NCBI RefSeq assembly: GCF_007858445.1 | Contig: NZ_VIGV01000001.1 | Location: 620,001-684,000 of the forward strand | Direction of reading: 5' to 3' | From: Tsukamurella sputi | GTDB taxonomy: Bacteria > Actinomycetota > Actinomycetes > Mycobacteriales > Mycobacteriaceae | DNA: 64,000 nt | In this document: positions 8,043 through 16,123 of the stretch, piece by piece | Layout: every line of letters starts with the position of its first letter | Numbering within the stretch: position 1 is the stretch's first letter | The notes under the pieces: generated by a model | What the model was told of the DNA's origin: nothing | The model's input: only the letters and a program-made list of their open reading frames with translations | Database searches by the model: none | Made by a program: the position numbers and the translations under genes

Positions 8043-8507
8043 GTGACGACGACCAGTGCCGGACTTCTGCTGTATCGCCGCCTCGACGGGGCGATCGAGG
8101 TACTCATCGGGCACATGGGCGGACCCTTCTGGGCGCGGAAGGACACACACGGCTGGTCGATCCCGAAGGGCCTGTACACCGACGAGGAGCCCCTCGCCGC
8201 TGCGGAACGGGAGTTCGCGGAAGAGCTCGGCTCCCCCGCGCCGTCCGGCCCCGCCGTCGCGCTCGGCTCCGTGCGACAGTCCGGCGGCAAAACGGTGACG
8301 GTCTTCGCCCGGGAGGGTGACTTCGATGCGACGTCGATCTCCTCCAACGAGTTCGAGCTCGAATGGCCCCGCGGGTCCGGTCGGATGCGGAGCTTCCCGG
8401 AGATCGACCGGGCGGGCTGGTTCAGCCTCGACGATGCCGCGGCGAAACTGGTGAAGGCGCAGTCGGTGTTCCTGGAACGCCTGCGCGCGCACCTGCACCC
8501 CGAGTGA
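8043..8507 (+). CDS. NUDIX hydrolase
   Basis: A 154-residue NUDIX protein. The Nudix box is present as G-x5-E-x7-REFAEELGS, starting at GLYTDEEPLAAAE (about residue 44). The flanking WSIPKG and the late acidic region ERLRAHLHPE resemble the predicted NTP pyrophosphohydrolase group. The substrate is probably a nucleoside diphosphate derivative (family knowledge). GTG 8043 was chosen because TACGCT (8030-8035) ends 7 nt upstream, indicating a leaderless mRNA; an ATG at 8007 is in frame but would start upstream of this -10. The final 86 bp overlap the convergent MFS gene. Confidence 0.8.
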   Translation: MTTTSAGLLLYRRLDGAIEVLIGHMGGPFWARKDTHGWSIPKGLYTDEEPLAAAEREFAEELGSPAPSGPAVALGSVRQSGGKTVTVFAREGDFDATSISSNEFELEWPRGSGRMRSFPEIDRAGWFSLDDAAAKLVKAQSVFLERLRAHLHPE

Positions 8508-9846
8508 GGGCGGCGGCCGCAGCGGCGCACACGACGGATACCCCCGCCGCGGCCAGCGCGATGTGGTTCCAGCCGGCGACCGCGTCGACACCCGCGGCGA
8601 GCAGGCCGGCGATCGTGATCCCCAGCGCGGAACCCACGTAGCGCGCAGTGTTGTTCGCGCCGCTCCCCATGGCGGCGTCGCCGGCCGGCACGCTCGCGAT
8701 CGCCTCGCGTGCGAGGCCCGTGTTGAGCAGCCCCGAGGCGATTCCGGCGACCACCAGGCCCGGCACGAGGCGCACCGGGGAGGCACCGTCGGACAGGCCC
8801 GTGGTGAGGAGCAGCCCCAGCGCTACACCGGCGAGACCGCCCACCAGGTGCGTGCGGCCCGACAGAACCCCCGCCAGGCGCGAGAATCCCAGTGCCGCGA
8901 CGGCACTCGTGCCCGCCCACAGCGCGAGCAGGCCGCCCGCCTGCAGCGTGCTCAGGCCGAGACCGCGGACGACGAAGGTGGCGGCGACGGACATCGCGGA
9001 GATCACGCCGATACCGGTACCGAACGCCGCGACGGTAGCGGCGAGGAACCGCTGGCGGCGGAACAGTGCCGGGTCGACGAGTCGGGCGGCGCCGCGGCGC
9101 TGGCTCACGACGAGGGCCGCGGAGATTAGGACCGCCGCGACTCCGAGGATCGCCGCCGGTCCCCCCGCCCCGGCCCGCGCCTCGACGAGTGCCGCGACCG
9201 CCGCCGCGAGCGCGCCCGTGAGCAGGACGAAGCCCACGATGTCGAGCGGCCGGTCCGGGTTGTGCGGTGGGCGCGCGGGAATCCGGCGCGCCGCCCACCA
9301 CAGGAGCGCCCCGCCCGCCGCGAGCAGCACGTAGTAGAGGCGCCACGCGCCCGCCAGGTCGAGGAGGCCGGTCAGGACGGGCCCGAGCGCGATCCCCGCG
9401 CCCATCGAGGAACTCCACCACACGGCCGTGCGGGCGCGGTGCCCGTCGTGCTCGCTCACCGCGGCGACCAGGCCCAGACCGGTAGCGATCATGCCCGCCG
9501 CACCGACGCCGGCGAGGATCCGGGCGCCCACGAACAACGGCGCCGAGCCGACCGCCGCGCACGCGAGGCTCGCCGCGACGAAGACGGCGGCGCCGGCCAG
9601 GAAGACCCGGCGGTGGCCGATGCGGTCTGCGACGACACCTGCCGTGACCAGCGCTGCCGCGAGTCCGACGCTCATCGACGCGAGGATCCACGTGGCTGCG
9701 GCGGGCCCGGCGCGCAGCGCCCCGTTGAGCGTGACGGCGTTGCCGAGCGGACCGGCGTAGGCGAGCATCGCCAGGAGGGTGCTCGCCGCGACGGTGACGA
9801 GAACCCGCTCGTACCCCGTTTCCAGTCTTGTCATGAGACTCATCAT
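8422..9846 (-). CDS. MFS transporter (14-TM drug-efflux type)
   Basis: A 474-residue membrane protein with about 14 hydrophobic segments and the loop signature VVADRIGHRRVF (about residue 70), matching the EmrB/QacA-type proton antiporters. The regulator HxlR is divergent, with a 49-bp shared promoter containing two equally spaced inverted repeats, so export is probably induced by the HxlR ligand (inference). ATG 9846 is the first start; ATG 9843 and 9834 are alternatives. The 3' 86 bp overlap the NUDIX gene. Confidence 0.8.
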   Translation of the reverse strand: MMSLMTRLETGYERVLVTVAASTLLAMLAYAGPLGNAVTLNGALRAGPAAATWILASMSVGLAAALVTAGVVADRIGHRRVFLAGAAVFVAASLACAAVGSAPLFVGARILAGVGAAGMIATGLGLVAAVSEHDGHRARTAVWWSSSMGAGIALGPVLTGLLDLAGAWRLYYVLLAAGGALLWWAARRIPARPPHNPDRPLDIVGFVLLTGALAAAVAALVEARAGAGGPAAILGVAAVLISAALVVSQRRGAARLVDPALFRRQRFLAATVAAFGTGIGVISAMSVAATFVVRGLGLSTLQAGGLLALWAGTSAVAALGFSRLAGVLSGRTHLVGGLAGVALGLLLTTGLSDGASPVRLVPGLVVAGIASGLLNTGLAREAIASVPAGDAAMGSGANNTARYVGSALGITIAGLLAAGVDAVAGWNHIALAAAGVSVVCAAAAAALTRGAGARAGVPGTPTAPSPVSPRHRRG

Positions 9847-9875
9847 CGCTCACTTCGAGTCTGATCACAAGACTC
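9824..9875. promoter_or_regulatory. Twin AGTCT-N7-AGACT operators between MFS and HxlR genes
   Basis: Site 1 is AGTCT (9824-9828), 7-nt spacer, AGACT (9836-9840). Site 2 is AGTCT (9858-9862), 7-nt spacer, AGACT (9870-9874), extended to a 6-bp arm (GAGTCT/AGACTC). The centres are 34 bp apart. Site 1 covers the start of the MFS gene and site 2 lies just before the -10 (TATGCT, 9884-9889) of the regulator. Paired dimer sites are typical for HxlR/MarR-like repressors. Confidence 0.6.
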
Positions 9876-9895
9876 ATTCGCGCTATGCTGGGGTT

Positions 9896-10408
9896 ATGGC
9901 TCTAGGGACGGGGTACGAGGCGCAGCCCTGCCATCTGGCGCGGGCGCTCGAGGTGATCGGCGAGCGGTGGACGATGCTCATCCTGCGCGACCTGTTCTAC
10001 GGCGTGCGGCACTTCAGTGACCTGCTCGAACACCTCGACGTCTCCCGCGGCGTGCTCACCGACCGGCTCGACACCCTGGTGGGAGCCGGCGTGGTGACCC
10101 GCCGCAAGGTGGGGCGCACCGTCGAGTACCAGCTCACCCCGGCCGGCGAGGAGCTGTGGCCCACGCTCTTCAGCCTCATCCGCTGGGGGCGCCGCCACCT
10201 CGACGCCGACTTCCCCGCGCGGATCTTCGCGCACGCCACCTGCGGGACCGACCTGGAGGAGTCCGGTCTGTGCCCGCGGTGCGGCCTCGTTCCGGCGGTG
10301 CGCGACCTGGATTCACGCCCGGGTGACGGCCCCAACCCGCGGCGCCGCGACGATCCGGTCGCCGTCGCGCTGCGCGAACGGCACCGGATGCTGGTACCGA
10401 TTCCCTGA
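9896..10408 (+). CDS. HxlR-family transcriptional regulator
   Basis: A 170-residue winged-helix protein. The HxlR core is residues about 8-100: C-HLARALEVIGERWTMLIL (with the conserved N-terminal Cys at residue 12), then the recognition region SRGVLTDRLDTLVGAGVV and the wing RTVEYQLTPAG. The C-terminus adds a CGTDLEESGLCPRCG segment that could bind metal or sense redox. ATG 9896 follows TATGCT by 6 nt, indicating a leaderless mRNA. It is divergent from the MFS pump and probably controls it through the twin operators. Confidence 0.85.
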   Translation: MALGTGYEAQPCHLARALEVIGERWTMLILRDLFYGVRHFSDLLEHLDVSRGVLTDRLDTLVGAGVVTRRKVGRTVEYQLTPAGEELWPTLFSLIRWGRRHLDADFPARIFAHATCGTDLEESGLCPRCGLVPAVRDLDSRPGDGPNPRRRDDPVAVALRERHRMLVPIP

Positions 10409-10421
10409 TCGCGCCCCGACG

Positions 10422-10667
10422 TCAGTTCCGGTAGTTCTCCACGGTGTTCGCCGACCGGGTGGCGGCCTCATCCGGGTTCTCGCCGAACTCGCGCCGGGCG
10501 CGACGCTGCCGGAGCAGGTCCCAGGCCTGGTCGAGTTGGGTCTCGAGGACCTGCAGCCGCGCGTGCTCCTCGCTCTCGCTGATCTCGCCCGCGCCGAGCC
10601 TGCTCCGCAGCTCATGCTCCTCCGCGATGAGCGAATCGATCCGGGTGTGGATGGCGTCGTCGGTCAT
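10422..10667 (-). CDS. DUF2630-family small protein
   Basis: An 81-residue, highly charged, mostly helical protein: IHTRIDSLIAEEHELRSRLG, then EEHARLQVLETQLDQAWDLL and RQRRARREFGENPDEA. This pattern matches the actinobacterial DUF2630 family, whose function is unknown. Heptad-like spacing suggests a short coiled coil. It converges on the HxlR gene (13 bp gap). No operon partner is evident. Confidence 0.8.
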   Translation of the reverse strand: MTDDAIHTRIDSLIAEEHELRSRLGAGEISESEEHARLQVLETQLDQAWDLLRQRRARREFGENPDEAATRSANTVENYRN

Positions 10668-10741
10668 GGTCCGATCCTGCCACTGATCGGCGGAACGCGC
10701 GGGCCACGGAGGGGTGCGCTGTCGCGCACCGCAGCCGTTGC

Positions 10742-10783
10742 GACGACGAGGGGCCGGGCCGCGTGGCCCGGCCCCTCGTCGTC
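10742..10783 (-). terminator. Strong hairpin downstream of ahpF
   Basis: A perfect 19-bp inverted repeat with a 4-nt loop (GCGT), beginning GACGACGAGGGGCC and closing GGCCCCTCGTCGTC, lies 9 bp after the ahpF stop. There is no long T tract, as is common in high-GC actinobacteria. Confidence 0.75.
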
Positions 10784-10791
10784 GTGTCGCG

Positions 10792-12369
10792 TCAGACCGT
10801 GGCGGCGTCCGTCGGCACGTCCGTGCGGATGATGTGATCGAAGGCGCTCAGCGCCGCGGTCGCGCCCGAGCCGGCGGCGACGACGATCTGCTTGAACGGC
10901 ACCGTGGTGCAGTCGCCCGCAGCGAAGACGCCGGGGAGCGAGGTACGTCCGGCCTCGTCGACCACGATCTCGCCGCGCGCGCTCAGTTCCAGCGTTCCCT
11001 CGAGCCACTCCGTGTTCGGCAACAGGCCGATCTGGACGAAGACGCCGTCGAGCTCCAGCGTGTGCGCCTCGTCGGTGGTGCGGCTCTTGTAGTTCAGGCC
11101 CGTCACCGTGGTGCCGTCGCCGACGACCTCGGTGGTCATCGAGCTGACCAGAACCTCGACGTTGGGCAGGCTGCGGAGCTTGCGCTGCAACACCTGATCG
11201 GCACGCAGCTCGGAATCGAATTCGATGAGCGTGACGTGGGCGACGATCCCGGCGAGGTCGATCGCGGCCTCGACACCCGAATTGCCGCCGCCGATCACGG
11301 CGACGCGCTTGCCCTTGAACAGCGGGCCGTCGCAGTGCGGGCAGTACGTGACGCCCTTGTTGCGGTACTCGGCCTCGCCGGGCACGTCCATCGAACGCCA
11401 CCGGGCGCCGGTCGAGATCACCACGGTGCGCGAGCTCAGCTGCGCTCCGCTGACCAGATCGACCGAGATCATGCCGGATTCGTCGTCGCGGGTCAGCTTC
11501 GCGCCGCGCTGGTTGTTCATGATGTCCACGTCGTACTGACGGACCTGGTTCTCGAGCTCGGCGGCGAACTTCGGGCCCTCGGTGTAGCTGACCGAGGTGA
11601 AGTTCTCGATCGCCATCGTGTCGAGCACCTGGCCGCCGAAGCGCTCGGCGACGACGCCCGTGCGGATCCCCTTGCGGGCCGCGTAGACCGCGGCGGTCGC
11701 ACCCGACGGGCCGCCGCCGACGACGAGGACGTCGAACGGGTCCTTCTCGGCCAGCGTGGCGGCGGTGCGCTCGGCGGCGCCGTCGTCGAGCTTGCCGACG
11801 ATCTGCTCGAGGGTCATCCGGCCCGAGTCGAAGAGCTCACCGTTGACGAAGACGGTCGGCACGGCCATCACCCGGCGGCTGTCGACCTCGTCCTGGAACA
11901 GCGATCCGTCGATGGCGGTGTGAGTGATCCGCGCATTGAGGACCGCCATGAGGTTGAGCGCCTGCACCACGTCGGGGCAGTTCTGGCACGAGAGCGAGAA
12001 GTAGGTCTCGAAGTGGTAATCACCCTCGAGGTCGCGCACCTGCTCGAGCAGGTCGGCGGCCTCCTTCGACGGGTGACCGCCCACCTGGAGGAGCGCGAGC
12101 ACCAGGGAAGAGAACTCGTGCCCCAGCGGGATGCCCGCGAACTGCACCGCGATGTCGGTGCCGGCGCGGCGGATCAGGAACGACGGGGTGCGCGAATCGT
12201 CACCGGTCCGGTCGTGATGGATGTGATCGGACATGCCCGCGATCTCGTCGAGCAACTCCGCGAGTTCGGCCGACTTTGGGCCGTCGTCGAGCGTCGAGAC
12301 CAGCTCGACCGGCATCGTGACGTTGGTGAGCAGGCCCTTGAGCTGAGTGGCGAGCGAGGCTTCGAGCAT
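10792..12369 (-). CDS. ahpF: Alkyl hydroperoxide reductase subunit F (NADH:peroxiredoxin reductase)
   Basis: A 525-residue FAD flavoprotein that passes electrons from NAD(P)H to AhpC. The N-terminal tandem thioredoxin-fold domain carries the redox pair CQNC (Cys128/Cys131). The thioredoxin-reductase-like part has the FAD motif [19 protein letters not shown], a second dinucleotide motif [19 protein letters not shown], the CPHC redox centre and the C-terminal FAAGDCT motif. Length equals the family norm (about 520). It lies downstream of ahpC on the same strand, separated by a terminator-like hairpin, so its expression is probably lower than that of ahpC. Confidence 0.95.
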   Translation of the reverse strand: MLEASLATQLKGLLTNVTMPVELVSTLDDGPKSAELAELLDEIAGMSDHIHHDRTGDDSRTPSFLIRRAGTDIAVQFAGIPLGHEFSSLVLALLQVGGHPSKEAADLLEQVRDLEGDYHFETYFSLSCQNCPDVVQALNLMAVLNARITHTAIDGSLFQDEVDSRRVMAVPTVFVNGELFDSGRMTLEQIVGKLDDGAAERTAATLAEKDPFDVLVVGGGPSGATAAVYAARKGIRTGVVAERFGGQVLDTMAIENFTSVSYTEGPKFAAELENQVRQYDVDIMNNQRGAKLTRDDESGMISVDLVSGAQLSSRTVVISTGARWRSMDVPGEAEYRNKGVTYCPHCDGPLFKGKRVAVIGGGNSGVEAAIDLAGIVAHVTLIEFDSELRADQVLQRKLRSLPNVEVLVSSMTTEVVGDGTTVTGLNYKSRTTDEAHTLELDGVFVQIGLLPNTEWLEGTLELSARGEIVVDEAGRTSLPGVFAAGDCTTVPFKQIVVAAGSGATAALSAFDHIIRTDVPTDAATV

Positions 12370-12409
12370 GGTGATCCGGTTCCCTCCAGGAAGACGCGAA
12401 CGATGGGTT

Positions 12410-12453
12410 CAGCGACGACGGGGCGGGAGGTGAGTCCCGCCCCGTCGTCGCTG
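12410..12453 (-). terminator. Hairpin between ahpC and ahpF (attenuating terminator)
   Basis: A perfect 19-bp inverted repeat with a 6-nt loop, left arm starting CAGCGACGACGGGG, sits 6 bp after the ahpC stop and about 40 bp before the ahpF start. Partial termination or mRNA protection here would give more AhpC than AhpF, which the system needs because one AhpF serves many AhpC. Confidence 0.7.
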
Positions 12454-12459
12454 AGGCGA

Positions 12460-13023
12460 CTAGATCTTGCCGACGAGCTCCAGCGAGGGAGCGAGGGTCT
12501 CGGCGCCCTCTTCCCACTTGGCCGGGCAGACCTCGCCCGGGTGCGAGCGCACGTACTGGGCGGCCTTGACCTTGCGGACGAGCTCGGCGGCGTTGCGGCC
12601 GATGCCCTCGGCGGTGACCTCGGTGAACTGGACGACGCCGTCGGGATCAACGAGGAAGGTGCCGCGGTCGGCCAGGCCCTGGCCCTCACGGAGCACCTCG
12701 AAGTCGGTGCTGATCTGCAGGCTCGGGTCGCCGATCATCGCGTACTTGATCTTGGCGATGGTGTCCGACGAGGCGTGCCACGCCTTGTGCGTGAAGTGGG
12801 TGTCGGTCGAGACCGAGAAGACCTCGACGCCCAGGGCCTGCAGCTCCTCGTAGTGATCCGCGAGATCGCCGAGCTCGGTCGGGCAGACGAACGTGAAGTC
12901 GGCCGGGTAGAAGTAGAAGACGGCCCACTTGCCGGCGATGTCCTGGTCGGAGACGGTGACGAAGTTGCCGTCCTTGAATGCCTCAGCGGTGAAGGGCTTG
13001 ATCTGCTTGTTGATCAGCGACAC
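12460..13023 (-). CDS. ahpC: Alkyl hydroperoxide reductase subunit C (2-Cys peroxiredoxin)
   Basis: A 187-residue peroxiredoxin identical in length to the E. coli enzyme. The peroxidatic Cys47 is in FTFVCPTE and the resolving Cys166 in GEVCPAKW. It reduces H2O2, organic peroxides and peroxynitrite in the cytoplasm using AhpF as reductant. GTG 13023 was chosen: it is preceded by GAGGA with good spacing and gives the standard [12 protein letters not shown]-terminus. No oxyR gene is adjacent and no AhpD is present; the partner is AhpF, as in enterobacteria rather than M. tuberculosis (AhpD). Confidence 0.95.
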   Translation of the reverse strand: MSLINKQIKPFTAEAFKDGNFVTVSDQDIAGKWAVFYFYPADFTFVCPTELGDLADHYEELQALGVEVFSVSTDTHFTHKAWHASSDTIAKIKYAMIGDPSLQISTDFEVLREGQGLADRGTFLVDPDGVVQFTEVTAEGIGRNAAELVRKVKAAQYVRSHPGEVCPAKWEEGAETLAPSLELVGKI

Positions 13024-13383
13024 GTGCGTCCTCGTTTCGTTCGGGTACCTGTGGGTTCGCAATCGAGATTAGGTCCGGCCGATTTATCGGACAAATCGAT
13101 TCATCCTCGAACACCGATCACAGTTACCTATCGTCGCTGGCAGGAGCGGTGTCGCAGCGCAATCACAGAGAGGTGATTCTCATCACGAGCGCGATCGATG
13201 GACACCCACACACCGCGGACCCGTTCTATCACTGCAGGTCACACCAGTAATTCGGGCCCCATCGAGGGCGCGGGCGGACGCCGGCGGGCTCGGTGTTCCC
13301 TCGGACACATCGCATCGTCATTTTCGGTCCGACCGGCAACACGAAAGAACCCCTCCGGCCGAAGCCGAAGGGGTTCTTCTCTG
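13024..13383. other. Intergenic region with ahpC promoter; no gene
   Basis: 360 bp between ahpC and tRNA-Ala. The only clear signals are an inverted repeat CGATTT-N7-AAATCG at 13080-13098, 57 bp upstream of ahpC and a possible OxyR-type or other redox operator, and the tRNA terminator at 13345-13378. I checked both strands for an oxyR gene or a small ORF with a ribosome site and found none. Confidence 0.5.
13345..13378 (-). terminator. Terminator of tRNA-Ala
   Basis: On the minus strand AAGAACCCCTTCGG pairs with a near-complementary arm ending GGGGTTCTT, followed by TCG. It starts 6 nt after the tRNA 3' end. Confidence 0.7.
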
Positions 13384-13456
13384 TGGAGCTAAGGGGACTC
13401 GAACCCCTGACCCCCACACTGCCAGTGTGGTGCGCTACCAGCTGCGCCATAGCCCC
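13384..13456 (-). tRNA. tRNA-Ala (anticodon GGC)
   Basis: A 73-nt cloverleaf. The acceptor stem GGGGCTA/TAGCTCC contains the G3:U70 pair, the identity element of alanine tRNA. The anticodon stem CCACA/TGTGG encloses loop CTGGCAG with anticodon GGC, and the T-arm is GGTTCGAGTCC. CCA is not encoded. It reads GCC, the dominant Ala codon in this genome. Confidence 0.95.
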
Positions 13457-13543
13457 GTATTCGGTTGTTCACCTGCGGTTTCCCGCCCGGAGAACATTAC
13501 AGGAGCCAGTTGGCGTGCACCAAATCGGCTGGTCAGCGACTGT

Positions 13544-14293
13544 TTACTTGAGGAGCGGGGTCAGCCAGTCGCCCTGCACGGTGAGCTTGTCGCCGTTATG
13601 CACGACGGTGGGCGTGCCGGTGCTTCCGATGTCCTGCATCAGCTTGCTGCCGGCGCCGGCGTTCTGGGCCGATTCCACGGAGTACTTGCCGTCGCGGATC
13701 GCCGCGGTCACGTCGGCGGGGAGCTCCACGCCCTTGGCCTTCGCACCGTCGGCGAGGACCGTCGCGATCTCCGCGTTGGTCTTGTCGCCCTTGCCCTCCT
13801 CGGGCTGGTTGGCGTACATCGCGGTGTGCGCGCCCATCCACGCCTTCTGCTTCTGGTCGCCGGGCAGCGAGGACTTCGCGATGGCGAGCAGGCCACCGGC
13901 GGCGCGGTCGGAGTAGTCGCCCGACGGGCTGCTGCGGTTCAGGAAGGAGAGCATGAAGAACTTGATCTGCAGCTTGCCGTCCTCGACGGCCTTGGTGATC
14001 TGCTCGCCGTACTGGCGCTCCATGTTGCCGCAGGCGGGGCAGTACGGATCCTCGAAGAAGGTCAGCTTCGTGGGCGCGTCCTCCTTGCCCAGCACGAAGA
14101 CGGGGGTGGCCTTGTCGATCGCGGCCTGCGCCTTGTCGGCGGGTGTGCCCTCGTTCTTGCTCATCAACAGCACACCGCCGATGACGACCACGATCACGAC
14201 CAGGACGGCGATGCCGCCCAGCACGTAGGTCATGGTGTTGGACTGCTTCGCGGGAACGTACTTCGCGTTCTTACCCTTGCTCACGCCGACCAC
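13544..14293 (-). CDS. Membrane-anchored DsbA-like thioredoxin-fold protein
   Basis: A 249-residue protein with a basic N-terminal tail, one membrane segment (YVLGGIAVLVVIVVVIGGVLL, about residues 23-43) and an extracytoplasmic DsbA/thioredoxin domain. The active site is CPAC in FFEDPYCPACGNME (about residue 87), and the cis-proline region is STGTPTVV. It resembles mycobacterial membrane DsbA proteins that oxidise disulfides in exported proteins. GTG 14293 is used; GTG 14284 is equally possible. Its 3' end is about 85 bp from tRNA-Ala. Confidence 0.85.
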   Translation of the reverse strand: MVGVSKGKNAKYVPAKQSNTMTYVLGGIAVLVVIVVVIGGVLLMSKNEGTPADKAQAAIDKATPVFVLGKEDAPTKLTFFEDPYCPACGNMERQYGEQITKAVEDGKLQIKFFMLSFLNRSSPSGDYSDRAAGGLLAIAKSSLPGDQKQKAWMGAHTAMYANQPEEGKGDKTNAEIATVLADGAKAKGVELPADVTAAIRDGKYSVESAQNAGAGSKLMQDIGSTGTPTVVHNGDKLTVQGDWLTPLLK

Positions 14294-14328
14294 AATAGCG
14301 GCAATCGCAGAGTTACCAGGTCAGGCCG

Positions 14329-15969
14329 CTATCCCCCGAGCACACCGTCGACGAGGGCTTTCGCCTCGGCCTGCACCTGGGCGAGATGCTCGGCGCCGCG
14401 GAAGGACTCCGCGTAGATCTTGTAGACGTCCTCCGTGCCCGACGGGCGCGCGGCGAACCAGGCGCTCTCCGTGGTCACCTTGAGGCCGCCGATCGGCGCA
14501 CCGTTCCCGGGGGCGCGGGTGAGCTTGGCCGTGATCGGCTCCCCCGCGAGTTCGTCGGCGGGCACCTGGTCGGGCGAGAGCTTCGACAGCACGGCCTTCT
14601 GCTCGCGGCCGGCGGGCGCGTCGGTGCGCGCATAGGCCGGAACGCCGTACTGCTCGGCCAGCACCGCGAAGTGCTGCGACGGGCTCTTCCCGGTGACGGC
14701 GAGGATCTCCGAGGCGAGGAGGGCCATGATGATGCCGTCCTTGTCGGTCGTCCACACCGAGCCGTCGTGCCGCAGGAAGGACGCGCCGGCGGACTCCTCG
14801 CCGCCGAATCCGACGCTGCCGTCGAGCAGGCCCGGGACGAACCACTTGAATCCGACGGGGACCTCGAGCAGCTTCCGCTGCTGCTCGGCGACCACGCGGT
14901 CGATCATCGACGAGCTCACCAGCGTCTTGCCGACGGCCGCATCATCGCGCCAACCGTTGCGTGAGGCGAAGAGGTAGTCGATGGCGACGGCGAGATAGTG
15001 GTTCGGGTTCATCAGCCCGCCGTCGGGCGTGACGATGCCGTGGCGGTCCGAGTCCGCGTCGTTGCCGGTCGCGATGTCGTACTGGTCCTTGTTCGCGATG
15101 AGCGAGGCCATCGCGTTCGGCGAGCTGCAGTCCATCCGGATCTTGCCGTCGGTGTCGAGCGTCATGAATGCGAACTGCGGGTCGACGGTCGGGTTCACCA
15201 CGGTCAGGTCGAGGTTGAAGCGATCGCCGATGGCGCCCCAGTAGCCGACGGCGGCGCCACCCAGCGGGTCTGCCCCGATGCGGACGCCCGCGTCTCGGAT
15301 CCGGTCCAGATGCAGGACCGAGGGCAGGTCGCCGACGTACGAGTCGAGGAAGTCGAAGCGCTGCACCGCGTCCGAAGCCAGCGCCTGCGCGAGCGGGATG
15401 CGGCGGACCTCGCGGAGTCCGCCCTCGAGGATCTCGTTGGCGCGGGCGGCGATGACACCGGTCGCATCGGTGTCCGCGGGCCCGCCGGACGGCGGGTTGT
15501 ACTTGAAGCCGCCGTCCGCAGGTGGGTTGTGCGACGGGGTGACGACGATGCCGTCGGCCTCCACGCCGGAGTGGGACCGGTTGAAGGTGAGGATCGCGTG
15601 GCTCAGGGCCGGGGTCGGGGTGTACCGGTCATCGTGATCGATGAGGGTGTCGACGCCGTTCGCGGCGAGCACCTCGACCGCCGTCTCCCACGCCGGATCC
15701 GAGAGCAGGTGCGTGTCCTTCGCGAGGAACAGCGGCCCCCGGATCCCCTGCGCCGCCCGGTACTCGACGATCGCCTGCGTGGTGGCCGCGATGTGCCCGT
15801 CGTTGAAACTGCCGTTGAGCGAGCTCCCGCGGTGGCCCGACGTTCCGAAGGCGACCCGCTGGTCCGGATCACCGGGGTCCGGCGCGACCGAATAGTACGC
15901 GGCCCGAACGGCTTCGACGTCGATCAGGTCCGCGGGAAGAGCCGGCAGTCCGGCACGCGTATGAGCCAT
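14329..15969 (-). CDS. pgm: Phosphoglucomutase (alpha-D-glucose-specific)
   Basis: A 546-residue alpha-D-phosphohexomutase interconverting glucose-1-phosphate and glucose-6-phosphate, feeding glycogen, trehalose and cell-wall nucleotide sugars. The phosphoserine loop is GTSGHRGSS (about residue 44), the metal-binding loop is [10 protein letters not shown] (about residue 303), the sugar-binding loop is [10 protein letters not shown] and the phosphate-binding loop is [11 protein letters not shown] near the C-terminus. Length matches M. tuberculosis PgmA (about 547). It precedes the aminosugar-acid-like cluster but is separated from it by about 150 bp and a terminator. Confidence 0.93.
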   Translation of the reverse strand: MAHTRAGLPALPADLIDVEAVRAAYYSVAPDPGDPDQRVAFGTSGHRGSSLNGSFNDGHIAATTQAIVEYRAAQGIRGPLFLAKDTHLLSDPAWETAVEVLAANGVDTLIDHDDRYTPTPALSHAILTFNRSHSGVEADGIVVTPSHNPPADGGFKYNPPSGGPADTDATGVIAARANEILEGGLREVRRIPLAQALASDAVQRFDFLDSYVGDLPSVLHLDRIRDAGVRIGADPLGGAAVGYWGAIGDRFNLDLTVVNPTVDPQFAFMTLDTDGKIRMDCSSPNAMASLIANKDQYDIATGNDADSDRHGIVTPDGGLMNPNHYLAVAIDYLFASRNGWRDDAAVGKTLVSSSMIDRVVAEQQRKLLEVPVGFKWFVPGLLDGSVGFGGEESAGASFLRHDGSVWTTDKDGIIMALLASEILAVTGKSPSQHFAVLAEQYGVPAYARTDAPAGREQKAVLSKLSPDQVPADELAGEPITAKLTRAPGNGAPIGGLKVTTESAWFAARPSGTEDVYKIYAESFRGAEHLAQVQAEAKALVDGVLGG

Positions 15970-16075
15970 CTTCAGTCCACCTCACACTGACGGAACGCGG
16001 CCGCGGATCGCGCGGCCCGGGCGTCCAACGTAACGCCGGAACAGGTTCCGCGCGGGATAAACCGCGCACCGCGCG

Positions 16076-16119
16076 GGCCGCGGCGCCGGAACGGTGAGGA
16101 CCGTCACGGCGCCGCGGCC
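16076..16119 (-). terminator. Terminator of the gntP operon
   Basis: GGCCGCGGCGCCG (16076-16088) and its exact complement CGGCGCCGCGGCC (16107-16119) flank a further small inverted repeat (ACGGT...ACCGT). It lies 5 bp after the gntP stop. Confidence 0.7.
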
Positions 16120-16123
16120 GGAC

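Noticed and set aside
10714-13176. 820-codon open frame antisense to ahpCF
   Set aside because: A GC3 shadow frame: low-complexity Arg/Val/Asp composition and no domain, while the opposite strand encodes recognised AhpF and AhpC.
13024-13383. Divergent oxyR gene next to ahpC
   Set aside because: No reading frame with LysR-type features or a ribosome site exists on either strand in this gap; tRNA-Ala follows immediately.
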